The notes under the pieces: model-generated | Database searches by the model: none | The model's input: only the letters and a program-made list of their open reading frames with translations | Told to the model about the DNA's origin: nothing | In this document: in pieces, positions 8,935-20,900 of the stretch | Layout: every line of letters begins with the position of its first letter | How positions within the stretch are numbered: the first letter of the stretch is position 1 | NCBI GenBank assembly: GCA_033065855.1 | Contig: JAVXUO010000253.1 | Span: 310,001 to 374,000 of the forward strand | Length of the DNA: 64,000 nucleotides | Reading direction: 5' to 3' | Source of the DNA: Escallonia rubra | Taxonomy: Eukaryota > Streptophyta > Magnoliopsida > Escalloniales > Escalloniaceae | Translations under genes and position numbers: made by a program

Positions 8935-11900
8935 CTGCAAGTCCAGAAGTCCCATCATAACATTGAAGAAGCCATATAAGTAACGTAAAGAGAATGCAAT
9001 TCATGCTTAAACCCAAAAAACACGTGCATGCTACTTTGTCATCATTTTTTCAGTGAAACTTTACCTCGTGCTACCTCTAAAGCGACTGACGGTATATCTA
9101 TTTGGTCTTCAAGCAATCTATATACATCGACGAGCTGCAAAATGCATATCCTGGTAAAGTGGAGAGACCTCACGAGCCAAATCAATGATCAAATATAATA
9201 TACCTCTTGAATGTGCAGCTTGGAGTCTTCTGTCAAAGCAAGAAGAAGTTGCCTACGGATCTGGTCATCTAATAGGAAAAGGCGAGCTCCGTCCTTGATG
9301 GTGTCTGTGAGGTCCAATTTCTTTTGAAACTGTAGGTCTTTGGACCTTTGCCTTGTAAAAAGAAGTTAAATGTGACTAGTCGTTAGAACAAAATAGCAAA
9401 AGTGTAGATTCCGTGATAACTAAAAGCAGAGAGGAAAAAAAAAGGATCAGGCAACTGAGACATGAAAAAGTACTGACAATTCTTTCACTTGCAATGCAGG
9501 GTTGCTGCTCATCTTTGCTACATTTTCCTTTGCAAGCACAATTAGATTTTCAAGCCGCTTCCACTGAAAAAGACCATCCTTAAAGAGAACCTGAAACATG
9601 AATCAGAACATAACAAAGAACACCATGAGAAAGATTTTCACAAGCAACTTGGACATACCAATAAATCAATTTGTTTATGTGCAAAAGACAACTCAACATT
9701 TCACAGCTGTCTAAGAAGTGAGAAGAAACTGATGAATGTATTTGACGAATCTGAGGAAGCCAAGTAAAGCCATTTGGAAACAAGATTTCACTGCATTCTC
9801 CTTTTGTAACAAATTTGAAGGTTAAACAATACAAAAATATCTGGGCAAGAAAACACATACTGAAGCTTCTGTGGTAAATTAAGGATGAATACTTGTTTTC
9901 TAAACCCTTTAGAGAACTCACCAGCACTAAAACATGAACAATCATATGCATGATAATTAAATGACCAAGTTCAAAGGAAGACATAGAGCAGCCAGGTAAT
10001 TTAATTACCCTCTCAAGGCATCCTGCTTGGTATCAGGTCTTCAGAGCTAAAATGACCTTTGCCAGAGCTTACAACTACAGACGTTCGTCACTCTTGTCAA
10101 CTGAGAAATCTGCACGCAGGCTTCTCCCAAACTAACTTTTCTGGAGTATTTATGGCCTTGTTTTGGTTATTAGATGCAACGACCATGCTTGTGCACTATT
10201 ATAACAATACTATACAATATGCAAGGGTTGTTTTCTCTGCAAGGTCCCGTTTTGTGGACACTACCAATAACTCAAGGGACCAGTTCTACCAAATGGGCTT
10301 TGGTGGTAGGAAAAGGGGACGAGAGTGGTTTTTTGTGACAGTTGGCATGGGAAACATTGTTATTATGTTCCCTTGATTTGTTTAGGTTGGCTACTGACTG
10401 GAAGGCGAGTGTTTCAAATAGTATAACAGCTTCAGGAGATGGCCAAGATTTGAGTTTTGAAATAAAAAAATTAATAATAAGGATCTGGAACAAATCATTC
10501 ATTCATGGATCTGTTAACATAGATTCTCTTTCATCACACACCATAGGATTATTGGGTGAAACACTCAGGGACAAGTGTTTCTCGCTGATTCCTTTTCTTT
10601 TACGATAGAGAGAGTTCTGTATCATAGTTCCCACTAAAGAGCATCTGGAGGTCCTTTGCACTCTACAGGTATACTTTTTCGTGGCTAGCAGCTTTTGAAG
10701 CAGGTGGCTATATCAGATTTAAAAATTCTTCAGTGGTGAAACTGAAAGAAGAAAAAAAGGAATTGGTTAGCCATCTACTTGAGGCAGTAAGTATGAGATG
10801 TTCTGCGTATCTGGGACCTTCTCTGCATATCTGGGAGTCTTTTAAGTTTGTTCTTTTTGGGAGCATACTGCAATTATCTTTTGTTTGTTTCCAGCTTGTA
10901 GGCAGGGCCAAGGATTTTTGTGCAGTTGGTCATTATTTTTGGCATTAGAGGTTTCCACTTGACGGATTCCATTCTTTACATGGCTCCCTCCCACCCCAAC
11001 AAAAGGAAAGTACTAGAAACAACTCTCTGGCTCTGTGAGTATTAAAATCAGAATGTAGGTTTTGATAACACGGAAGAGAAGGGAGAGAGAAAAGATACAA
11101 TGAAGAGCATGAGAGGGTGTAACTTTAAGTGACACACAGAGAGGATTACGTAAGTACTTTTACTATGACAACTAATTCCCAGCAACACTCCCCCTCAAAT
11201 TGGTAGATATTTCTCATTCCCCGCTTGTACACAAGGGGATTAAGAACCTTTGTAACACCCCAAAATTTAGAGGTGGTCAATATATTACTGGTTGGTTGAG
11301 GAAAAATTGATGATGATTTTAAATGACAATTGGGATTGACATTATCGTGCTTGTTGGGTGTGATCCTGTAATTGCGACACCTCGTGCTTATTGATGAGTC
11401 AGGGTTGATTACTTCTCTGATCAACACCTCGTGCTACCTATTTTGTTGAGCGTGACGTGCAACGTAGTATTGCGACATGTCGTGCTTGATAGGTGGCACA
11501 AGTAGACCTGGCAAAAATATGCCCGTACCCGCGGGTCGAACCGTACCCAGTCCAAAATCCCGGGTACGGGTACCCAATATTTAATACTTGTAGAAATCTG
11601 ACCCGTACCCGAACCGACCCGTAATTTTTGGGTAGGTTCGGGTCGGTTTCGGGTTGCCCGATGTTACCCCGTTTTTCTAGGTATATAATGGGAAAAAAAT
11701 TGTGCCCTAAATCTGATTTCAATTATTCTTCTCAGTTCGTCACTCCTCCAGTCCTCTCTCCCTCTCACGCCGCCGCTGGCCAACACCGCATTTGCCGGCG
11801 AAAGATCGTGCCCTCCGTCACTCATCAGCCGTCGGCCGTTAGCCCATCTCACACGAGACGGTGAGACGGCGGATCTATTTCCACCGACCACCGCCGTAGC

Positions 11901-14900
11901 AGCTGTTCACACCGTAGCAGTGTCAGCCTCCGCCCTCCGAGAAGTCTCCGCCAGTCCACCGTCGATGTTCACGCCGTAGACACGGACCTCCACGTAGAAG
12001 GTTAGTCAATCTCTCCAATTTTATACTGATCAATTCGATTTATACTCTTTGTTCTTCCAAATTCGTATGAAAATGAGTAGGAATGACTGGAATCTTACAA
12101 CTTATTAATTTTTTATTATAGTTTGAGCCAACAATGAACAACCCATGATCCTGATTCCTGATTCGTGTAGGACTCCCTGTACAAAGTCACTGACCAGTTA
12201 ATTTGTAAACAGTTAGTTTGTAATTGCATAAATTGTTGGTAGCCAGTTAATTCGTACAAAGTCAGTAACCAGTTAATTCTGTTTGGATAAGCCTTTTATC
12301 AGCAATTTCGCCATTAACAAGTTAATTTGTAAACATGCATGTTTGCAGATTGCAATTGCAGAAGAGTAATTAATTACCTTAAAAACTAGGCTAAATCCCC
12401 CTTCCCCCACTTTGTTTTGCATGCTGAAGTTGTTGGTAGGCTGGTAGCAGCTGCTATTTTCTAAAACTCAAACATGTGTAGCTCTGATAAATCATGTCGT
12501 GACATGTTTATGTTCAAACTCCTTTGTGAGGCAGTTTGCTACTAAGTTACTTATGATCTGAAGGGAGATTGGATTTGGGCAGTATTGTGGATTTGTGGTG
12601 GATGTTATTATTGTTGGATGATATTTTTTTTGTTGCATTTGGATATATGTATTGGCGTATTGCTGAATTTGCTGTTGGACTAGTGGACTATTGAAGTGTA
12701 AATCTAAAATTATGTGTTATGTTGGTCCTGTTGGATTTGTTGACTTCTTGTTCTCGCTTTTTTTCTTATTCTTTGTTTCGGACTATTGTAGAATCTATGG
12801 AATCTGTAAACAAGACTCCACCCATTGAGAATGTTGAGGTTGTTGATGTTGAAGATGAATGTCCTCAAGTTTTTACCAACCTTGATGAAGTTGCTAATGA
12901 TATTGACATTAGTGTTGATGAAAAGTCTACCATAGGTGAAATTTGGAAAAAATTTGATATTGTGGAGGAGAATAATAAACATAGGGTTGTGTGTAGGTGG
13001 TGTAAAGCCTCTAGTTTTGCCATGGGGACAACTCCTGATGGGAAGCCATGCAAGGGTACACATGGGACTTCAAATATGCATAAACATCTTAAGGTTTGTA
13101 GTGTGTACAAGAAAGAATTTATGAACGTAAAACAGATACATTTAGATCATTCTGTGAAATTGAGGTCTAGAAAGATTTCTCAAGATGTTTATCGTGAAAA
13201 AATGGCTATTGCAATGATGAAGCATAACTATCCTTTCTTGGTTGCTGAACATGAGGGTCTTAGGGATGTTCACAGTTATTTGAATCCGGATGTCAAGCAT
13301 TATACTCGTAATACTGCAAAAGCCGATTGTTTGAAAATCTCGTTGAGTCAGAAAGACATGCTTAAGCTTGCTTTGGGTAGAATTAGAGGGAAGCTATGTC
13401 TTACGGCGGATGTGTGGACTTCTATTAGATATGAGGGATATCTTTGCTTGACTGCACACTTTGTTGATGAAAATTGGAAATTGCATAGTAGGATTCTTAA
13501 TTTTTCTCATTTTACTCCACCACATAATGGTAAATCCTTGTGTGACAAAGCATATGATTTTTTGAAGGATTGGGGAATTGAAAAAAAAGTCTTTTCGATC
13601 ACTTTAGATAATGTCACTAGTTGTGATAACATGCAAGAACACTTGAAGAATAGATTGCTAGTCAACAAACTCTTGGTGAGTAATGGGGATTACTTTCATA
13701 GACGATGTTCGGCTCATATTTTGAACCTCATTGTGCAAGACGGGTTAAAAGTTGGTAATGAGGATCCGAGGGTAGGATGATAAAGTTTGCCCAATGTTGT
13801 GGGCAAATTGGTGTGGCTACTTCGATTGGTTTGCGCATGGATGTTCCCACTCGTTGGAACTCTACTTTCTTTATGCTAGAGTGTGGGCTTAAATTTCGGT
13901 CGACGTTTGTTAATTATTCCCTCATTGAACCTAGCTACAAGTATTGTCCTACCAATGAAGAATGGGATAGGGGGGCCAAAATTGCAAAGTTTTTGGCCCC
14001 ATTTGCTATAATGACCAATCTTGTGTCTGGGACTGAGTACGTAACTTCAAATCTGTATTTTAATTCAGTGTGGAGAATTCAGTTGCGTATAATGGAAGAG
14101 ATGGAAAGTGAGGATCTAGTTTTGAGAAAAATGGCGATGGAAATGTACCCTTATTTTTTAAAGTATTGGGAATCTTATAGTACTATCCTAGCTATAGCAA
14201 CAGTGCTTGATCCTCGCTACAAGTTGGGATATGTTGAATATTGCTATGAAAAGATTGAAGCGGGTAGAGGGGAAGATAAGGCAAAAGAACTCAAAAAGAA
14301 GATCGAGAAGCTCTATGAAGAATATGTGGTTCAAAATTTTGTTGTTCCAAAAGATAAAGCTTCAGTTGGTACAAGTATCGTTTGCTTGGAAGAAGATGAG
14401 GCCGAAGTAAGTTATTTCCTTTTTTATGTTTACGTTCCTTGTTTACTTGTTTATATTTTTTGTTTAATACATTTCTCATTCAAAAAATGTAGGAGTACTT
14501 TAAGAAGCGACGACTTGAGGCCAAGAAGAAGTCGGATTTGGATCTTTATTTGGAGGAGCCGGCATATGATCGCGTGGAATATGCATATTTGGATGTGTTG
14601 GAGTATTGGAAAGACAATCGGTCTAGGTATACTATTCTTTCTAATATGGCACGTGACATTATGAGCATTCCAATTACCACTGTTGCATCCGAATCGGCTA
14701 ACGTATTGGAGCAAAAGTTCTTTCAAAAGTTCGGAGTTCACTTACTCCGGATAATGCCCGAGCTTTGGTTTGCGGAAGTAATTGGTTGTATGGATATGCA
14801 ATTCAAAGTAAGTTATTATTTTTAAAGCATTCAAATATGAAGTTTATATTTTATGTTTTGGGATTTAGTCTAATCATATTTGCTTAAATGTAGGTGATGA

Positions 14901-17900
14901 GCCGGGCGATAGTGACCTTGTGGTATCTTTGCCTATCAATGCAAACATGGATGGTTCGTTGGATGCAAGAAGCTTAACGGAGATTTGAAGACTTGAAGTT
15001 TTAGTTGACGAGTGACGACGATGGAATTGAAGACTTTAATTTCAATGAATTTATGCATGTGATATGATGATGCAATTGTTGTTTAAAGTTTTTGGATTAT
15101 AGGCAGGGATTGGGGAATGGGGTTCAGATGCTTGAATTTGTTCTTATGGTATTTAACAATTAGTATGCTAGTAACTAGTAAGTAATTAGTAGTAAGTAAC
15201 TAAGTAGGATATTATGAGTTTTAATGTTTTATGTGTCATAACTTTTAGTTTTTGGTAAACTGAAAAGTGAAAATTGTTTTTACAATAATAATCAAAGACA
15301 TGAAATGTGTTGGTAAAATAAGCAAAAGAAACAAAAGAGAAAAATAACAGTTAGTAACCAACAAAAACTGTTTTTAAAAGTGTGTTAAAATCTTTTTTTT
15401 TTTAAAGGACATTAAACACGGGTAGGGTACGGTTCCCAGAAAATCGTACCCGAAAAAACCCGGGTATAAATTACCCGACCCGTTTACCCGGACTCAACCG
15501 GGTTTTACCCATACCCGGCGGGTCGAACCATTTGCCAGGTCTAAGCACAAGCTTGTATCGCCACCTCGTGCTTTGAGCCTTGTCGTCCTTTGGTTAGCAT
15601 TGTCGTGCTTGCTAGGTGGCACAATCTTGTCTTGCCACATTGTGCTTCAAGCCTCGTCGTGCTTTGCTTAGCCTTGTCGTGCTTGTTAGGTGGCACAGCC
15701 TTATTTTTCCACCTCGTGTTTCTTTCCACCTCGTGCTTCCTAGAAATTTCTATAAATAGGCCTTGATCTTTTCAAGTTATTTTATCTTTGACTTTTATCA
15801 GTAGATAGACAACTAAAGAGAGAGAAAAACATTAGCCGCGGTTATGAAAAAAGAATCATAGGGCCTGATTGGGAGCAATTGTATAAGTGGATTCTTCATG
15901 ATTGATTTAGGTAAGGGGAATTCCATATCACTATTCTTTTATGCCACGTGGTTATTTATTTCTCAACGTTCGTTGTAATCCTAAACATTGTTGTCCTGAA
16001 ATCTTGCTTAAATGCTTTGTTTTGAATATTGGTAAACACCTTGTTTTTCGAAATATGTTTGCGGGACATGGCTTAAGTACTTTTGATCAATGACAGTGCT
16101 CCAGTGATTTGTCTATGTGCATGGTATGTTATGATACAGCTGAGCTTTGGCGGATCCCTTTGAGGATACCGGAAGCAAGATGCTGAAGTGGTATCTTTGA
16201 TGTGCAATTTGGATATTGAATTGGTTTACTAATTGTTCGGGGTACTAAGCCATGGTTGTTTTGACGGTTTGACTTTCAAATATATTGACTGATGTTGAAT
16301 TGTTTAGGGTCTGTACGCTTACGAGATTTTTTTCTGTATTCTGTTTTTGTTTTTTAGATTTTAGTATTCAGTTCTAAAATTGAATTTTGTACTTTTAGTT
16401 TTTTCCGTATTACTTTTTTCAATTTTTCTTGTACGTTTACCATTCTCATTTCTATTTTTACCAACTTTTTTGGATCCATTCTTGTATGTTTTTAGTATTT
16501 TCTACAATATTTCTTCCGTGGGCCCATATCTATGTGTCCCTCTTCCCCTTCACGAGTTCCCTTTCCCTTTCCCCTTCCCCTTCCCTGTTCCCACCTCTGT
16601 GTGTCCCCCTTTCCCTTCCCCTTCCCCTTCATTACCCTCACCGTAATCCCATCAAATACCTCACAAGTCCCTCCATTTCCACCGCCGACCACAGCAGGGC
16701 GACAGTCCAGCCACCGCTGCATATAGCCACCGGCACACCACCACCACATCAAGTCCGTAGTCGCGCCAGCACCACAGCACAACCATTGTTCTGCTGCCAC
16801 CACATCATCACGGCCACAACCCCACCACATCACGACCATAACCCCGCGCTGACCCAACAACCCACCACCACAACCAATCACCACTTCCACCACCACCGTG
16901 AACCAACTACCCACCACAATCGCCACAATCAGCAGCACCTCGTGGGTTTAGGTTTAGGTATGCCGATCACTGCAACGGCGTCGTTAGGGAGTCCCCATCG
17001 AAGTCCATCTCTGATGCAGCACTTGCCACCAACCATCGTCTGCTTCATACTCCTACCCCGGCTTCCCTGTTATTCATTGGAAAAATGGAGGGGGGAGAGA
17101 GAGAGAGAGAGAGAGCTAAGGTGGCAGGCATGTCAGAGAACGTGAACAGTGGAGACAGGATTTGTATTCTCTGACACAGAGAATACAAATCGTGAGAAAA
17201 GGTGAAAACACCCTTTAGGTGTTTTCACCTTTTTTGCTACTACTTGGATATTTTACTCAAAACGAATACAGAAAAAAATAAAAGTACGTAAAAAAAAGCA
17301 TCTTTTTCATCATCATTACAAAAACGAAAACAGAATTTTGTAAGCGTACATGCCCTTAGCGTGTTTGATTCTGATCCTATGGTGCTATGATTATTCCACT
17401 TACTGGGCTACCCGGCTCACCCCCCATCATTTACCCTTCCAATGCAGAGATTAATTAGATGAGCACATGCAAGCGGGGATGTGAGCGGGACTTGCAGTTT
17501 TGGAGTTTTAAAAATATTTGTAACCTATTTCTAGGGCTTGTAATCTGATGGGATACTGTTGTAATTGTATTGATGATATCTAATTGGGTGATTGGCGACT
17601 CGGGTCGTCACAACCTTGCTACCAAGACCATTGCTAAGCAAATCAGCAAGTTGATCACTAGACTTTAAATAAGGCATACAGATTAAGTGACGGTCAATCT
17701 CCGTGATGAACCCATTAAGTGATGGTAGAGTATACAATTATTCAGGTTCTCCTTGATGAAGTGAAGGTCAATCTCTATATGCTTCATCATATCATGTTCT
17801 ATCGGAAATTGACCAGTATTCATAGCAGCCTTACTACCACAGTTGGCGTCTTAGTAATCACACCAAGCTCTTCCAATAGACTTCGCCACCAAAGAAGCTC

Positions 17901-20900
17901 ACATATTCCTTGAACCATGGCTGATACTCTGCTTCAGCACTTGATCTAGGCACAACAACTTGCTTCTTGCTTCTCCAAGAAACTAAATTTCCACCAAGAA
18001 ATGTGCAGACCTCTTACCATCAATAGATTGAGCCTAATCAGCATCTGTAATGGCCCCAATAGTAGACCCTTGCCGAGAGCAGACTTCAAATACCTCATTC
18101 AAAAACCGAGGAGGATCTCCATAGATAATTCTTCTTTAAGGTCTCCATGAAGAAATGTATTCTTCACATCAGTTGCAGCAAGTCCCACCCAAGGTTAGCT
18201 GAAAAAGAGAGAAGTACTCAGATGGAATTTAGTTTTGCAACTGGACCAAAGGTCTCCTGATAATCAACTCCATAAGTCTCCATAAGTCTTGAGTGTGACC
18301 TTCGGTAACAATTCTAGCCTTAAAACAATAAACAGTCTCATATGAGTTGTGCTTGATAGCAAAGACCCATCTACAACCTACAGTTTTCTTGCCTGAAGGA
18401 AGATATACAAGTTCCCAGGTGCCATTTTTACCAAGACCTCTCGTCTTCTGTACCATGGCATGTTTCCGTATTGGATCTACAAGTGCTACTTTCCAACCCT
18501 GTTGAAGACAGATGGAAGGCAAAGAGGACACTAAAGCTTTACAGAAAGGAGACAGAATCGAAGAGACAATAGTATAAATTGGGTGTTGGGTAAATGCCTT
18601 CCGCACATCAATTGGTAAATTTGCGTCGTCCACAAGGTAGTAGTAGGGAGAGAAGTAGGATTACCATGTGATGTTAGATTTGGAGATGGAGATGACTCTT
18701 GATCTTAAGAAGAGTTCCATGCTTATTTTGTCTATGTAGAGAATATCTTAGCATCATCCCCATCAAGTCTAAATAATACCTTTTTATCCCTAACCACAGG
18801 ATTTTCCTCCCCCTCTGCAAAAGTCTGTCTGAAGGGCAATTCCTCCTTAGCAATGTTCTTCTCCCCCTCAATAGAATTCCCAGGTCACTCCTCCTTAATA
18901 TTTTCTCCTCCCCACTAGAAAGTATCAAGTGTGGATTTAAGAACGACAATGTCTGTCCTTCGGCCGGGTCCTCCCCCAGTAGAGAGATAGAAGATCAAAA
19001 ATAGATTCTGACTCTTATAAAGTGACAGCCATTGTACAAAAAACTTTTGAGATGGAGGATGATAGCACTGGTAGCCTTTCTGAGTTGCAGAATATCGAAT
19101 AAAAATGCACCAGAGGATCTAACTTGTTCATCTTCCAGCAATAATCATGGAAAAGATCGACAATAAAGACTCGTGGAGGAACAACATAGGATATACTCAG
19201 ATCCAAAATTTCCACAGGAGCCTTATAGCCTAACACCCAAGGCGGAATCATATTAACTAATTAAGCTGCAACTAGAACAGCATGCCCCCATAAGTGGTGG
19301 GAACGCCCACTCTAGATAAAAGGGCACGAGCTACTTCCACCAGATGGCAGTTCTTTCTTTCAGCAACCCAATTAGGAGCGGAAGTATCAACAAGATCTCT
19401 GATGAACAATACCATGAGCAACAAGATAAGACTGAACACCCCCAGTCAGTCCCACTATATTTTTGAAGAATTTTGTTTGTATAACCAAATTTATTTCGAA
19501 CCGTATTATGGAAAAACTTGAAACAATCGAACACCCCCATACTTGTGATATAAACCCAAGCAGTGCAGGTGTGAATGTCAATAAAGGTGACAAACCACTT
19601 ACAACCATGCAAAGCGGCAACTGGAGAGGGACCCCAAACATCAGAATGAATCAAGAAAAAGAGCAGCAGCGCTTCCTTTATTACTTCTAACATAAGACGA
19701 TTGTATGTGCTTGGCACACTCAAAAGCATCACATGTTAATTTTTGAGTTTCAAATGCTGAACTAACAACGGAAAAATTTCTCCAAAACACCAACAGATGG
19801 ATGTCCTAGTCTCTTGTGCCCCTGAATCAACTGACAAGATGCTGAAGTACTAAAATCTGAGTAATGACCTTGCCCATAAAATCTCCAGACTCACATGCAC
19901 CCAACCATGACCAATTGTGCTCCCCAATTCCAGATCTTGAAAGACACAATAAGAAGGTAAGAGGTGACTTTGCAATTTCATGAACTTGTTCTATGGCTAG
20001 TACATGACAAGTTATTAGACAAATTAGGAAAGTGACAAATGGTGGACAAAGTGAAAGAAAGAGAACAATGAATTGAACCTTTCCTTGCCACGGAAGGCAG
20101 GGAACCATCGGATAGGCGAACCTTATTTTTTCCTGAAGAGAATAATTGAAACAAGATGCAGGAATAGAGTCGTATAGTAAGTGGCTCCAGAATCGATAAC
20201 CAAAGGAATGAAGAACATCAAAACTTATACCTATATGAGCAAAATCGGAAGTAGCTGTAGCAGCAGAAGATGCCCAAGTAGATGAAGGCTCGAACTTAGA
20301 CATCGAGGTTCTAAAAATCTGCCACTCTTCCCGAGACAAGCTAGATAGTCAGATCCGTGTTAGACAAATGGGCTTCTGAGCGACTAGAATTCGGCTTAGT
20401 ATTGATTTTTACAAAAGGATGCAACTTCCAGCAAGTTGCTTTAGTATGGCGTGTCCTCCGACAATGCTCACACCTCATGTGATCCTTATTGTCATGATCA
20501 GAAGAAGGTTGCCTGCCAGAATAATATAGTGGAGTAATAGAAGTCGAAGAAGATCTCCCCTGTGCAACAACCTACACTATAACATTACGGCTAATCTCCT
20601 TCAGTAAATGTACATATGCCGGCCTCAAGGAAGAAAACTGGTCCAAATTAAGAACATGAGCACAAAATTGGTCATACAAAATGTGAAGTCCTGCAAAGAA
20701 GTCATAAATCTGCTCTTTCTCTAGCAATTTCTGAAACTTGCTAGCATCACCGGGACAATTAGCCTGGAAGAATAATAGTAATCCAACTCTTGCCATAAAC
20801 TATCAAATTCTACCCAGTATTGCGTGCAAGACTTCAGATATTGCTTGGTTTCACGAACCTTCCTCAAAAATCCAGGCATCACTCCATATCTCATGAGCAG

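Larger units (their letters stand above)
11251..17612 (+). mobile_element. Solo LTR of a Ty3/gypsy-type element, itself interrupted twice
   Basis: Begins TGTAACACCCCAAAATTTAG and ends GGGTCGTCACA, the usual TG...CA ends. It is flanked by the 5-bp duplication ACCTT (11246-11250 and 17613-17617). Removing the hAT and Harbinger inserts with their duplications leaves about 1261 bp. A TATA-like TATAAATAGG near 15756 fits the LTR promoter. Short CGTGCTT/GGTGGCACA repeats lie on both sides of the hAT insert. No internal region is present, so it probably arose by LTR-LTR recombination. It sits in the copia RNase H end. Confidence 0.88.

Noticed and set aside
8773-8958. 61-codon minus-strand frame at the kinase 3' end
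   Set aside because: Out of frame with the real last exon (8934-8870), which ends [10 protein letters not shown] and stop.
10059-10948. Several 65-105-codon frames in intron 10
   Set aside because: Short, overlapping on both strands, no domain or splice support.
16429-17145. 238-codon Pro/His/Thr-rich frame
   Set aside because: CTTCCC- and CCA-rich interior of a Harbinger-like element; no recognised domain and the start lies in low-complexity DNA.
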